DNA of 64,000 bases from Ephemerocybe angulata (GCA_013368325.1 JAACJK010000109.1:1798001-1862000), one strand, 5' to 3'. Positions 33,263-44,984 are shown, counted from the stretch's first letter. Made by a program: numbers and translations. Notes: generated by a model not told the origin, from the sequence alone.

Positions 33263-33818
33263 TTACGTTCAACGGCCTGAGTGTTGGTGAAAGTAAAACA
33301 ATATACCGTGCTGAACTACCTGTCTCTGGTGGAAGGAACCTTCCATAGGCTCCCCCATCGAGGCGCACATGAGCAGGAAACACACGCCTAGTCTCAGTAT
33401 CTCCCAGTGCATATCAATAGTCGTATCCCTGGGGCAGGCCCCACACCCAAGTCGGGCCCCGCGGTCACCTTCGTCAGTACCAGCCCCCTCGTCTAGCGAC
33501 GTCAGAGAGTGCTCATTAATTGCGACACCATCTTTTCTGGGAACAGAACCGTCCTCTCAATGTCTTCGATACTCTGACTACTATCTTATACCTTTTTTCT
33601 GCCCACCCATGGCTATAGAACGCTCGTTTTCCAATGGGTGGCGTGATTCATTCTCTCGATGCTTGCCCAATTTGTATGGGCGCTTAACGTTTTAACTGTG
33701 AGAAAGCGGCAAGAAGGATTCACGCTCCGCGCACCACGCCCCGGACATTAGGGTGGGGCGACCCAGCACACGCTCAGTGCCCAACCTCATCCCAAGCCAT
33801 CGTCGAGACATCGAAGGG
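33263..33818 (+). promoter_or_regulatory. Intergenic and promoter of gene K
   Basis: The proximal part (33697-33818) is the duplicated J promoter. GGCGCTTA occurs at about 33679-33686. The distal part shows nothing recognisable. Confidence 0.5.
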
Positions 33819-35000
33819 ATGGCGCTGGTCACAGGTATGGCACGGGTTTGGACGACGGCGCACGCTCTGCCTTGGCTCAATCTGATCTCTAGATCCAGCA
33901 GCAGGCGTCAGATCAATGGCGGACTTCAGAGCCATTGCACAAGCGAAACTGCAAAACGAAGGCTTTTCCAAAAGGATGAAGGCCGCGCTTTGCCCGGGTC
34001 TGTACGAGCCGAAGGGAATTTCCAGGGAGGAGTCGAGAAATGTTCTGGCGAATTGCTTGGCGCTGTGCGACGGCAATAGGGACATCCTGTCTGCCGTCCT
34101 CCAAGAGAAGTTCATAGCACAACACTCCCCCTTCTACTGGGCAACCGCTGGCGCAGAAGTAGGAAATCTTCCCCGAAGCCAAGACCGCTATCCACTTCTC
34201 TTCAAATTCTTCGAGGCCATGACGGGGGAGATATCTGTAGAGACGCAGGAAGATATACTGCAAGCACTGTATCGAACAGAGAGGGATTCCCTCTACCGTG
34301 ACATCCAGGCAATGCTCCCCTCTATTTCTGCGCCGTACTCCCATATATCCTCAGTTCCTAACAGCACGATGACCATCGCCGTCCACCCGCGAGGGTATCC
34401 AAATAATCAATATCGGATTGACTTCAGAGCAACGAAGTTCTTTGATAGACTGCTAGTCGATTCAAAGATCACCTTCCAAAGCTTCCTAGCAAGTGGTGCG
34501 TTTCTCAGCCATCGTCCTTGTACGCTGAACTTGCGTGTGGCTAATCCCGGCGGAACATCGACAGGGAGCTTGTGGAGTTTGCAAGCGGTCTCTGAGGACA
34601 CATCGCAGTCCCAAGGGCCTCAATCTTGGCATTTTGAACTTACAGAGTTCAGGTCTAGTGAGCCGGTAGCCACCAATTACATCGCATGGATCCTTGGCTA
34701 TGAAACGGTTTACTCAAATGCTCGATCAGTCAGGCTTCAAATACACCCGGCAACCAGACCTGTCTTAGGAGGAGGAGTAGAATGTACATTTTCTAGGGAA
34801 AGAGTCGCAGTTCCACACACCATGAGGATGGACATTCGAGAGAGGAGTCTCGCCACATTCTATGAGTAAGTAGCCATGTTTAGATTGTGTTTAGATGCGC
34901 GTGCTGGTCGATACATACTCACTTTCCTTTCTATAGGAATCGCTTCATTGGGACGGATCGCTCTCTGTCGGGAACAATATTTATTGAAGACGGATACTGA
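33819..35000 (+). CDS. Gene K: uncharacterised Agaricomycete family protein, tandem paralogue of J
   Basis: Exons 33819-33834, 33893-34495, 34565-34865 and 34937-35000 join to 327 residues. It aligns with gene J along its whole length: MALVTDP start, FSKRMKAALCPGLYEPKG, LSAVLQEKFIAQHSPFYWA, DILQALYRTE, SWHFELTEFRS, and RSLSGTIFIED just before the stop. The 69-bp second intron is a multiple of three and open, so a simple frame reading would include it. Comparison with J shows that it must be spliced. One intron fewer than J. Function is unknown. Confidence 0.78.
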
Positions 35001-35397
35001 TAGGTCGAGGGCTCAGTCGAAGGCGTATGTCTATGGAAGGTCACGTCACTGAAACCATGCGGGTCAAATATAAAGTACATATGATTCAACGAAAAGATAG
35101 GGACGAGGTCTCAAGTAACTAGAAGATGCTTTCCATGGGTCCTTCAACTCCCGGGAAATGCCCTACAAACCCATGAATAGCAATGAAAATCAGTATCAGA
35201 ACTGAGTACTGATAGGCCGCTGGATCACCTGTATGAGGTAGTGGTAGTTGTAGATTCCAACCACTGAAAAATGAGGGTGTCTTGCAATCGAAAAAATCAT
35301 ATCTTATTTGAATAACGGGAAGACAAAAACAACAAGGTCTACTCAATGACAGTAGAAAAAAGGATAAAATTGTCAGGGCCAACTTCCCTAATCGTAC
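35001..35397. other. Intergenic with a duplicated gene end
   Basis: It lies between gene K and gene L, which converge. 35119-35187 is a second copy of the 3' end of gene L; the rest shows nothing recognisable. Confidence 0.5.
35119..35187 (-). repeat. Direct duplicate of the 3' end of gene L
   Basis: This 69-bp block matches 35398-35466 at about 85%. It still encodes HGFVGHFPGVEGPMESIF followed by the stop, the same C-terminal peptide as gene L. The copies are 279 bp apart in the same orientation. Confidence 0.8.
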
Positions 35398-37044
35398 CTA
35401 GAAGACGCTTTCCATGGGACCTTCAACTACCGGGAAATGACCTACGAACCCATGACTAGCTCTGATAGAGAACCACCCATTCTCCGAGGGCGGCTCGATG
35501 ATCAAACCCGAACCGCTCTCCGAAGGGGGAGCCGCTAAAGACGAGAACGACGAGGTCCTCGAGAGCATTGACCCCGAATCCGACGAAGCCCTGTCGCTCT
35601 CCGCATCCATCCACGGGTCATCATACACAATCGACTCCGGCTTCGCAGCCGACTCATCCGCCGAACCCGCGAACGCACTCTGCCCGAGGAACGACGACGA
35701 AAAGTCAAGCGTGGGCATGACCATCGACTGAGCAGGGTCAATCAACGCGGGGGACCTCATCCCATCCGAGCCCACAGACGACGTAGCCGGGGGCGACGAG
35801 AAAGCACTCGAAAGGTACCCATCAAACTCCTCGTCCAACCCACTCTTCTCCTCATGCCAGACCTCCTCAAAGACGCACCACCCCTGCCCACTCTCTCCAA
35901 GCACACTCCGCACCTCAGCCAGACTCCACCCAGCGAACTCCAGCTTGAGGAACGTGCAGACACCCTCGAGCTGCTCGTCTTCTTCGTCGCTCAGGCTTTG
36001 GACGCTCGAACTGGCTTTGCGCGGGCATCCTGAGAAGGGGGAGCACGACACGCCTGCGTGGGACCAGACGTCTGCGCAGTCGAGCTTCGAGAACAGCGTG
36101 GAGACCCGCAGCGCGTGCCTGCTGTGCGAGGCGTGCATTGCGCCGACCTGCTGCATCGGAATGAAGTGTCCCTGCGAGGAACGCGAGGCGTCTCTGGTGG
36201 AAAGAGGGAGCCGGTTCGTGGGCGTGGGGGCGAGGGGGATGAAGACGTAGGTGGTGACTGCGGGGGTAGCGGGGGTGTGGAAGTACTTCTCGAACTCCGC
36301 AGCGGCGTTGACGTCGACGTTCTCCTTCTCCTCAACGACGGGGGAGCCGCGCAGGGAGGCCTTGTTGGTCTTGGCCTTCATCTTCTGGACACGAGCGACC
36401 TTGGGCTTGTTCAAGGCGGTGTAGAGAGGCCTCTTCGAGACGCCCGTCTTCTTCCTCGCGAAATCCACATCCAAATCGGCTTCGTAGAGCGAGCGGAGGG
36501 CGATGGGGACGTTGTCGACGAGGTTCTGGAAAATAGGTCGTCCAGAGGAGAAGTTGCGTGCTGTTCCAAGCCCCATCTGGGTCACGACGGGAGGCCGTGG
36601 GGAGATAGGCGCGCGCGGCAGGAATGATCTAGCGCCGAAAGCCTTGTTGTGGAGTGCATGGCGAGCGGGAAGTGACAAGCCGGATTGGATGGATGACCTT
36701 GCGAGGCCAGTGTGCAACGACCTGCTGGCTGCATCGCGCCCACTGTAAGGGATGTTGGCTGGAACCCTGACCCCAGGTGCCGCCAAACGTGTAACAACGT
36801 TGGTGATAAGGGTACGGGTCGAAGAGAAGAGCTTGTGAGGGGGCGTTCGAGGCCGAATCTGCTCCAATGAATGGATAATAGTCTTGCCCAACGAAACTGG
36901 TTGAAGATGTGTCGCCTGTGATATGGGTGCTGCGAGGTGTATGGTGCCTCCGCTGCCCTGTGCGTTAGACGAATGGTAGTTCGCCCGAACGGCAGTGGCA
37001 GCTTTGCGACCGGTTACCCGCAGAATGCCTGCCATTGCAGGCAT
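35398..37044 (-). CDS. Gene L: uncharacterised protein, probably mitochondrial
   Basis: One uninterrupted frame of 548 codons from the first ATG at 37044; the frame stays open to 37137 without another ATG. The N-terminus (MPAMAGILRVTGRKAATAVR) is basic and lacks acids, as in mitochondrial presequences. Central motifs ARNFSSGRPIFQNLVDNVPI and TTYVFIPLAPTPTNRLPL are ones I recall from basidiomycete proteins of unknown function. The C-terminal third is acidic and serine-rich and ends in MESVF. No enzymatic motif is visible. Lack of introns is unusual beside its neighbours. The 3' end is duplicated at 35119-35187. Confidence 0.75.
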   Translation of the reverse strand: MPAMAGILRVTGRKAATAVRANYHSSNAQGSGGTIHLAAPISQATHLQPVSLGKTIIHSLEQIRPRTPPHKLFSSTRTLITNVVTRLAAPGVRVPANIPYSGRDAASRSLHTGLARSSIQSGLSLPARHALHNKAFGARSFLPRAPISPRPPVVTQMGLGTARNFSSGRPIFQNLVDNVPIALRSLYEADLDVDFARKKTGVSKRPLYTALNKPKVARVQKMKAKTNKASLRGSPVVEEKENVDVNAAAEFEKYFHTPATPAVTTYVFIPLAPTPTNRLPLSTRDASRSSQGHFIPMQQVGAMHASHSRHALRVSTLFSKLDCADVWSHAGVSCSPFSGCPRKASSSVQSLSDEEDEQLEGVCTFLKLEFAGWSLAEVRSVLGESGQGWCVFEEVWHEEKSGLDEEFDGYLSSAFSSPPATSSVGSDGMRSPALIDPAQSMVMPTLDFSSSFLGQSAFAGSADESAAKPESIVYDDPWMDAESDRASSDSGSMLSRTSSFSSLAAPPSESGSGLIIEPPSENGWFSIRASHGFVGHFPVVEGPMESVF

Positions 37045-38629
37045 CTTCGATGTCGCTAGAGCCTTTATACGGTCGTTTGCTCTGTCGACCTGGTGCTGTA
37101 AGAGAGCTGCTCTTGGATAGTGGAGGTTAAGAGGCAAGGAGGATTAGGGTGGAGACGGAGAAACAGCACTCCTTTGCGGGGTGGAGCCAATTTAAATGTC
37201 GATCGGCACGGCCTCGTCAGCCTGTCGGCCGCTCTGCCGAGATCAATCCAAGATGGCACAAGGCTGGTGATTGGCCACGTGCGCGCGTCATGGCAGATAA
37301 CTGATAAGCGCCCAAGCTCGGGGTATTCCGACGGTTACCGAAGAGACACTTGGCCAGAACGAGTCAGTAGTTGCCTAAATATCGGCTGGTATCGGCCACA
37401 GATAAGGCTTCTGAGTGGACCCATCTTTATGGTATATCAGAGTAGCAACGATTCATCAGACGTCAACAGAATCATTGGTTAGCCCGCCAGACGTGGAATC
37501 TGGATGGCGAAGGCAGGGCACACCCAAAGAAAGCATAGGTCTACGACGGATTCGACTGGTGATAAGCGCCTGCCAACCAGTCGAATACGTCGTAGACCAG
37601 CACAGCGGCGAAGATCGAGCATGCGTTTACCAACGTTTTGGAAGGAGGGACATGTAAGTTGCAACTTCGTCGCTCTCTGGCGTTTGCGGGAGGAGGGGAT
37701 CTGGGGGCTACTCTGCGTCTCGGTGCGCTGATGAGATCATGGAGGTCACTGAATCGCGCTGGAGTCACTTTGGAGGCTCGCTCCGGTGAAATTGTCGTTA
37801 CTGAATCCCATTTCGTCTATTCCCGAATGTATGAGGCCCTACAAATGGGCGTCGGTTATGCCCCTACAGTCCTAATGCGCGAGCGGAGAGCAACCCAATA
37901 TGGCCCCCAAAGACGCGACAACGACTTCCAGTAAGAGTTCCGAGCGATTCGAGAAGAGTGGTCCTTCGAATTCGATATTTCGTTGAGAACTCTCCTAAAC
38001 CGAGGATAACATAGGTGGCCCGGCATGCACGGAGTGCGCCATGACCAGTTTAGAAGTCACGCGTGCCTGCCGTCACAGTTAATTGCATGCCCAACACGCG
38101 CCAGACAGATCCAAGCTTTCGACAGATCTTGAATTCAGAGCATACGAAGACACACAAGGTGAGCGGTGCTCCGCTGGGCGGCTTCAGGGTCGACTGAATA
38201 CGGACTCCCAGCACCAGAACCTAGTCCCGACCCAAAAACAGAGAAGGAACCCAGCAGAAGCGAGAAGGTGCAGCCGAGAACCTACAAACCTCGAGATTGA
38301 GTGCTCGTGGTGAGTCTTGACTTCTATGGTTCAGATACGCGACATACCCTCAAACCGGATGGAAAGGCAGGATAAGAGCCAGGAGGAATCGACCACACGG
38401 AACACGTCGAGGAGAGGGTGTAACGATCAAGAGCAGTTACAATCACCAACGACGTCCTCCGCCAGCCATTTCAACAGAATCTTTCGGAAGCATCTCGAAG
38501 ACAGAGAGAACAACCAGTTTGTATCACCAGAAAGATCGAAGGCGCCAACAGGAAGTCCACCAGTGCCGCCAACTACATCCAGCCCCGATCAAGAAGAACC
38601 ACGTGTACCACAGACAACGACCCAACGAG
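37045..38629. other. Intergenic: promoter of gene L, then start of a segmental duplication
   Basis: 37045 to about 37300 is the upstream side of gene L. From about 37570 the sequence is paralogous to 47135 onward. Open frames here (for example 38317-38646) are conserved in both copies only because the DNA is, and I recognise no product. A strong hairpin lies at 37538-37598. Confidence 0.5.
37538..37598. repeat. Inverted repeat, 23-bp arms with 15-bp loop
   Basis: The arm 37538-37560 (starting GGTCTACGACG and ending TCGACTGGT) pairs with 37576-37598 (ACCAGTCGA ... CGTCGTAGACC), with about two mismatches. The loop contains GATAAGCGCC. In the paralogous segment only the right arm is kept. Confidence 0.75.
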
Positions 38630-40010
38630 ATGTCCGTTGGAAGTAAGCATTCTGAAGCGCGCAAAATCGAGCATGGCTGATAGGACCTTCACCAGACCAG
38701 CTATGGGTACCGCAATTGGCGAGGAGGGCCCCCATTCCACTCCCGCTACAGAACACGCCCTCGCCAGTCGTCCCTTCGGCCTTGGCACAGCTGCAGATTG
38801 AGCACACAGGAGCACACCAGGTGGACTGGGACGTCCGTGATGAGCCCCGATTTGTAGAAGGAGCAGGCCCATGGGGCCAACCAGCGTGTACGCCAGTCGT
38901 TTCATCTCTCGACATCTTTACATCTGTTCTCGACGGTTGCATCGTCGTCACCCCCTCCGGACCCAGCGATTTCGTCACCGCCAGGGACGTCATCTATGCC
39001 GTGCATCGTGCATTTCAGCTTGCCCTGTTCCTCGAGGCACTCGAGGCAATGCGCCCGCAAGAAAGCAGTGCCCTGTTTTGGGGAGGGCACGAGGGTCTCC
39101 ACGTGATGGCCCGGCGCTCGAGGTGGGGTGGGCTCTCCCAGGACCACCAAGGAAACTGGGTCTTGGACCTCGAGTTTTCAGGGTAGAGGGGGAAGCGCGG
39201 GCCATGCTCGATCCGCAGTCGTAGACGATCCCGAGCCCAACCCGTCGAGTTTATAGCCCTTCCCATCGCTGAACCCACTGTTCCGTCATCCTATGCCCGT
39301 TGTATCTGTACTCTATTGCTTTGTCTCCTCATCAGTACCAAATGAATGTATGCAATGACTGTTTCCCGTACCATTCCGACGCAAAGGCGACATCGAAGCG
39401 TCGGCTATGAAGAGCTATGCCCAGGTGACCCTCTCAGCCTCCAGGGATGTCCCTGTCGTCCCTTGCACCTGGGTGTCCGCCTCCTGGTCCCTTAAAGTGA
39501 GGTTAGTGAGATTCTGGGGTCTGACCAGTGCGCATGTCCCCTTTTCAGCGAGAGCTTGGCGAGTCACATCGGCACTGGGGTGCGTTTCACCCTATACACG
39601 TCCCATTTATCTTCTCTGGCCTTCATAATCGACAGCGGTCGATCACAAGCGATGAGAGGCAGAATACAATAGCATATGACTCACTGGGAACTTGTTGAGG
39701 GGCAGGCAAGATACTCCAACTGGTTCCCAACCAACGAGGGGGAAGATAGAGCAGAATGGCGCAAATGTTATGGAATAGAAACAAAGTTGGGAGAGATACG
39801 AGCGTCGAGCTCGCGAGGAAAGGAAACTCGAGCAGCAATGAGGGGGCGATGGTTGGGTGATGGGCGAAAGAAAGACCTGGCAATTTACTTCTTTTATACT
39901 TAGCTAAGAGCCTTTGATCTGGCATGTGGGACCCATGCCACCGCGTTCCATACCCCAGGCGGCTGACTAACCAGATATCGCGCTGTTGGAGGCTGTTGGT
40001 GCCGCGGAAT
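37570..40010. repeat. Segmental duplication, copy 1
   Basis: It is collinear with about 47135-49540 in the same orientation. Identity by eye is about 80-92% over most of the length, with an internal tract (38425-38747) that is 100% identical. It carries the DUF6699-like gene at 38630. The ends are approximate. Confidence 0.8.
38630..39186 (+). CDS. DUF6699-like protein, copy 1
   Basis: Exons 38630-38642 and 38684-39186 join to 171 residues. The intron is only 41 bp (GTAAGC ... GATAG), short but bounded by consensus ends, and the tiny first exon supplies the ATG. The protein has a proline-rich N-terminus, then VDWDVRDEPR, a central IVVTPSGPSDFVTARDVIYAV and a C-terminal WGGLSQDHQGNWVLDLEF. 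That order (W-V-R segment, 'VTxxDVLxAV' helix, GL...W-L-L end) is how the DUF6699 family of Agaricomycetes reads. Function is unknown. I made the family assignment from memory of the pattern only. Confidence 0.6.
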
Positions 40011-41829
40011 CAGTACTTGGACCAATTGGACATACTCAGCACATCCATCATACACCGTGACTGTAACCACCTCTTCAACTGCTCAGGGGACGTAAATGGA
40101 AAGAGTTCGTTCATGAATTACACCCTTCTGAACTGGGCTCGACTCCCTGGCCAAGTCCGACGGCATCACTCGACCCCAACTGCCTTGCTCGTCGACATCC
40201 ACCGTCATCACGCATATCAGGGCATGAGATCCCAAGAATTGGCTATTAGCCTCATCGTAGCCCACCAATTGCCATGGGGGTGTAAAGCGATCCGCACGTG
40301 CACTGGGACAAAATCACCCTCTTCACAGAACAGGAGGTCGGAGACACTCAGTGTTGCCAATTAAAGATGCACACACAATATACCGAGACAACCCTTGTGT
40401 TGTGTTGTGGTAAAGAGCAACCGGAACCCCCCAAAGGCGGTCACTTTCCATGAACTTGACCTTCTTTGGATCTCGTTTGTGCGGAGGAAGAAGTGGTGGA
40501 CGCACGGTTTACGCATCCATCTCCTTTTCGTTTTTGCTTTTAATCCCTCGCGTTTTAGGTAGCGCGACAAACCCTGACAGACGCGGCTTTCTTTTATCTT
40601 CACACCTTTTCAACCCTCGCAGGAATTTCATTGACAGAGACAGTGCTCAGGACCACAGGAATACTAATTTCAGTATTCACCTTCCTCGAACGTGACGCAT
40701 TTCAAGTTCACGGTACACGGCCAGTGACTGCAGTCAGATCGCAGGCCACTTGCGATCTACCTGCAGCCAACCTTCTGGGCTGTCAATTGCCAAATTTGGG
40801 CCTCAAACCATGGCGCGAGGATGCAATGACGCAGGCCGCTCTGAAACCCTTGGATTCCAAGAGACCGGAGGAATGCTGAGTAGACTACTAGTAAACGATC
40901 GTAATGATATCTGTGCTCGCAGAGAAAAGATACTGCAAGTAGGATTATTCCTTTTCAGAGCACACAATTGATGGTTGAATGTAATTGGAGGAACATGTTG
41001 GTAATTGGAGGAACATGTTGGTTCATTTGTGGGATTGGAGAGAAGGTGGCCGGCCGGCCCTCCGTGACTCCGTCCATCTTTTCCTCAGCAAACGAGAACG
41101 AGAACGTGCATCGGCTCCTCGTCCCCGGGCTCAGGGCATGCACACAAGACTATCACAACAGGCCGCACCACCCCGTGACGGTGCTCATCCCAACAACGCT
41201 TGATATGTTGGTGGGCCCCCAAGCTCTCCGCTTGAAGGGAAAGGTGAACTGCTTCCCCTTCCTTCTGATTCTGAACCTTACGGCTTCCTCGGTGGTCGGT
41301 GCCCACGTGGTTTGAGCGTCTGGGTGCGAGCGACCATGTCACCGTACTCTGGGTGGTGGGTCTGGCTGTGCGCCTGTCGGCAATCCCCGCGCGTAAGCCA
41401 TGTGACGCAAAATGTCCTCTGTGGAGGCGCCGGAGGGTGATGAAGGTAAACATAGATATTGAAATCATTTGCTGTCGTTAATCTCAATGCCCAGAAAAAC
41501 ACACCTCGCTGGACTCGGGGTGACCGGGATGCGTTTACGGAAAGCAGGGGTACATTCGCGAAGTCACAACCTCACAAAATCTAGTGAAAACCGACACGAC
41601 GACACTTGAAGCATCTGGTAGTCATGGCTTGAGTGAGACGGTATGTTCGCAATGAAGACCTGGTTTGGTGAATGAATGAATGGTATTGGGACATGAAATG
41701 GAGTCTATACTCACCAAATGGTATCAATGCTTCCCAAGGTACAGGCATCTTGGACGTTGAAGGCGGTTCAGCGTTGTCGAAGGTGGAGGCATTGAGCAAC
41801 CCGGGAGACAGTCTAAGTGAATGTGAAGA
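39187..41829. other. Intergenic, no recognisable gene
   Basis: The left part (to about 40010) is the tail of the segmental duplication. Beyond it, open frames overlap on both strands without a family match. A 20-bp unit is exactly tandem-duplicated at 40981-41020. Confidence 0.45.
40981..41020. repeat. 20-bp unit in perfect tandem duplicate
   Basis: GTAATTGGAGGAACATGTTG occurs twice in a row without mismatch. Confidence 0.9.
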
Positions 41830-42560
41830 ACTCGTAAACCTTCGAGATTTACTGGTTATTTAACACAGACTCTGGGGATGGAGTGAATATCCAAGCTAAA
41901 ACATGTTTCCCTGACTTGAATGTTGTGTGCCTTTCCTGATGACAGTGATGTGGGCGCCTATCGAAATAGGGCATTTGATCCGCGGACATTTGGGTACTCG
42001 ATAGCATTGTGGAAGCGCAAATTGGTGAGCTCAGCTTGCTAGGTTCGGATGCAGGCTCTAGGGGCAATATTTACGGTGCCAAGTCCTCAACGTCGTCGAG
42101 TAGTCTTTTCGATGTCCGCAGATGTTTGTGGAGGTTCCACTGAGCACGCACCATTGTTTTGGGATTTAATCGTATACAGTTGCAAGCGCACCTGTTCAGG
42201 GGGAGAAAGGGGTGAACTGCGCCGTTGTTCATAAACCGAAATTTGAGTTTACGCCTACGCGAATCGCAAGACTGGGTCGAAGGACATGGCCAAAAAAGGT
42301 ATGGCCATAAGCGTTTCCCTAGCCTTTCTCGACGGCCCTCCACAGCACCACTAAAAGCCTTCATGTGAGAGTATCGAGAATGTTTGCACAGCGCAAATTC
42401 TGCCCCTCGCTACTCCCTTTACCCCCTTCTGACCTGGTCGCCTTTCAGGAAACCACGTTTCCGATCGTGTTCCGCCTTTCAACTATAACGTGATGAGATA
42501 GGGGCACGCCTTCCGCATGAGGGGGTGCTCATCAAGGTCATCAGGTTCTGGACCAAACAG
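41830..42560. repeat. Two dispersed repeat fragments shared with 52.0-52.7 kb
   Basis: 41830-42010 resembles 52540-52730 (TTTACTGGTTATTTAACACA, GGGCGCCTAT). 42400-42560 resembles 52040-52165 (GATAGGGGCACGCCTTCC, GTGCTCATCAAGGTCATCAG). The two fragments are in the opposite order at the other locus. No coding function is seen. Confidence 0.65.
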
Positions 42561-42809
42561 CGCCAGCCTAATTACCGGGGATCGAGCGGTGCAACATGTT
42601 CACAATTCCCTCGACAACGGTGGCTACGGTGCTGCTCTTTCAAGCGTGTACCGCTGCGGGGTACGAGGGCACTCCTCTTCTTCTCTCCACGACAACACCC
42701 GACAACGACGACGACAACCAACGAAGACTCGCCATAGACGCTCACGCCATCGATCGCCGGTCGCCATGTCCCTCTTCGTGCCAGTGCTTCGCCTGGCTAT
42801 GCTATTTCT

Positions 42810-44340
42810 GAATGTGTGGGATGCGTAAGAGACACTGAACACGCACAGCTTGCACTCGGGCACGCATTTCGCCATTCCCTTGCCTACGCTACGATACAAA
42901 GACGGCCGATCCCGCGCTTTCTCCCGCCTTTGCGTCCATCTCATCGCACGCGTCCTCCAATTGCCCTCCCTCCAACGAAGCCGTCCAGGGCACTTTTTCC
43001 TTCTGCCGCTACCCCAAGTCCGCGCCTCCCTCGCGTTCGATTACCGCCAATCCCTCTTCCACTCTCGCTCCCCTCCGAGTCTCCATTCGACCGTCCTCCC
43101 GCCTTCAATCGCACTGCAAACTGCGGTCAAGCATTCAAGGTTAGTCGACTAGATCGCGTTCGGGCGGTCATTGTATGCTTACTTTGTGGTCTAATTCTCA
43201 GGCACCAAGCTGAGCTGAAAACGGCACGCATCCAACCCGGCAGACGCGATCCACTCCAATTTGGCCTGGGGACACACGACGGTGTCGAAGGTCAAGATGC
43301 GAGGGAGACAGCCGCTCGACGCCCACAAATTTTACAAGAACTTATTCTCGACTGCAAGGTACGTCAGCATCTTGTTCATTTCACCATTTGAAGACCAACG
43401 TACCACTTTCAGACCAATCCACACGCGATTGGCGCGCTCGATGGATGGCGCAGGCGGAGGACGCGATATCACAAGGTCACAGCCTTCAAGGGTGCGTCAA
43501 CATCAACACAAAACGACATCGAGCGACCAACTCACCTTGCAGCAGCCACTTCAACCAGCTCCTGAAGCCCACACCGAAGACGACAACCCACGACACCGAA
43601 ATACGAGACAGCGGCGGTGGTGTTGAGCACAGCCAACGGCCGACTCGGGTGCAAGAAACCATCGTCGGCCGGCCCACGATGACTACGACGCTACGAAGAT
43701 GGCAGTGCTGAAGGCTAGAGTCACGATCGTCAGTTGCCTGTGTCATTGCACGAGTAAAACCAGGCTTACCTTTACTCGCAGGTCGCAGCCACACGCGTCC
43801 GACACAAGAGCGACATTATCCAAGCCGAGCCCCCAAAGACCCTGTCGACACCATCAGCATGCGTCTCAGAGTCAACGACTCGGAACTTGCGTATTCACCT
43901 CCCGGCCGACGGCGCACCACCAAACGCCACCCAGGCACACGTCGACGACGATCGCCCATGCGCCAGCCCACGAGCTCAAGCTCGATCCCTTCGAAATGAC
44001 GACGAGCATGTAGGAAATGGAGACGACGGAGGGAGGACGAAAGCGGCGGTGGACGACGGCAGTCTAGATGACGTCGAGGCTAGAATCCAAACGGTTAGTC
44101 GTCTGTCATCGCACGGAAATCCCAGACTGACCTCTGCTACAGAGACGACGGCCGCACGCAGCTATCATACGGCCAACGTTATTTCCAGTCCCCGGACATC
44201 GACGATGACGGCTCCCACCCCGCCTACAAGCTTGTCGCCGCTCCCCGACGTTCTCGACGATCTACAAATACCGTCAGCATACTTGCCTCGCCCGCAGACT
44301 CGCCCCACGACGACGACGACGGCCTAGGCGCAAACAATAA
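42810..44340 (+). other. Possible multi-exon gene or its remnant
   Basis: Several exon-like blocks bounded by splice-like ends lie in a row: an exon ending at 43139, 43202-43358, 43413-43479 and 43543 onward, then a long frame over 43791-44327. The joined blocks LKTARIQPGRRDP..., TNPHAIGALDGWRRR and QPLQPAPEAHTED stay in frame but then meet a stop. The last block is rich in aspartate, alanine and arginine. No family is recognised and no full model closes. Confidence 0.25.
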
Positions 44341-44689
44341 TAGTCTAGTCCATGTCTCCCGGCTACCGCAGCATGTGTGATTTCTTTGTATAGTTGTATA
44401 GATAAATGAGCTGCCTATTTACACATAAGGGTTTACCCAGCACCGTGATTGTTGGTAGAACACCCAAACCTCACTGAGTGACGGTGGGGCCGCTGCAGTT
44501 CACGACGGGCGCTTAGTACGCGCGGCAATGGCCGAGCGGAGCTTATATTTGCCCATATGACTCGTCGTGCTCGTCCTCGATCACCTCCCAACATCACGAA
44601 GAGACACGCAGACCCGAAGCGACGCGGATGAGTTCGAATGAGAAGAAAGGTGGTGGTGGTGATGGTGGAGAGGAGCTATGAAAAGTAAC

Positions 44690-44984
44690 GGTCAGTCTTC
44701 AGCATCCTCGTAAAACGAACGAAACGAGCTCACCTTCGTTAACAGACCATCAATTCGTACCCCGCGCCCTACGCAAGACCGACGTCAGCAAGCCACTCGA
44801 CATCGACTACGCCCGTACCTTGTGCACTCGCCTCCACCTGTAAATACAACGGTCAGTCAATAACACCCTCGATAGGCGAACGAAAACACTCACTTTCATT
44901 GATAGACTCCCGTCTATGTGCCCACCCTACGCAAGAGCGACATCGGCAAGCCTCCCGACGATGGCGACCGCGACGCCAACGCAT
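44690..44984. repeat. Degenerate repeat units with splice-like ends
   Basis: Two similar units (about 44690-44815 and 44845-44984) each run from CGGTCAGTC through a run of GAACGAAA and CTCAC to CCCTACGCAAGAnCGAC. A weaker relative of the last part is at 43802-43850. The origin is unclear. Confidence 0.4.
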
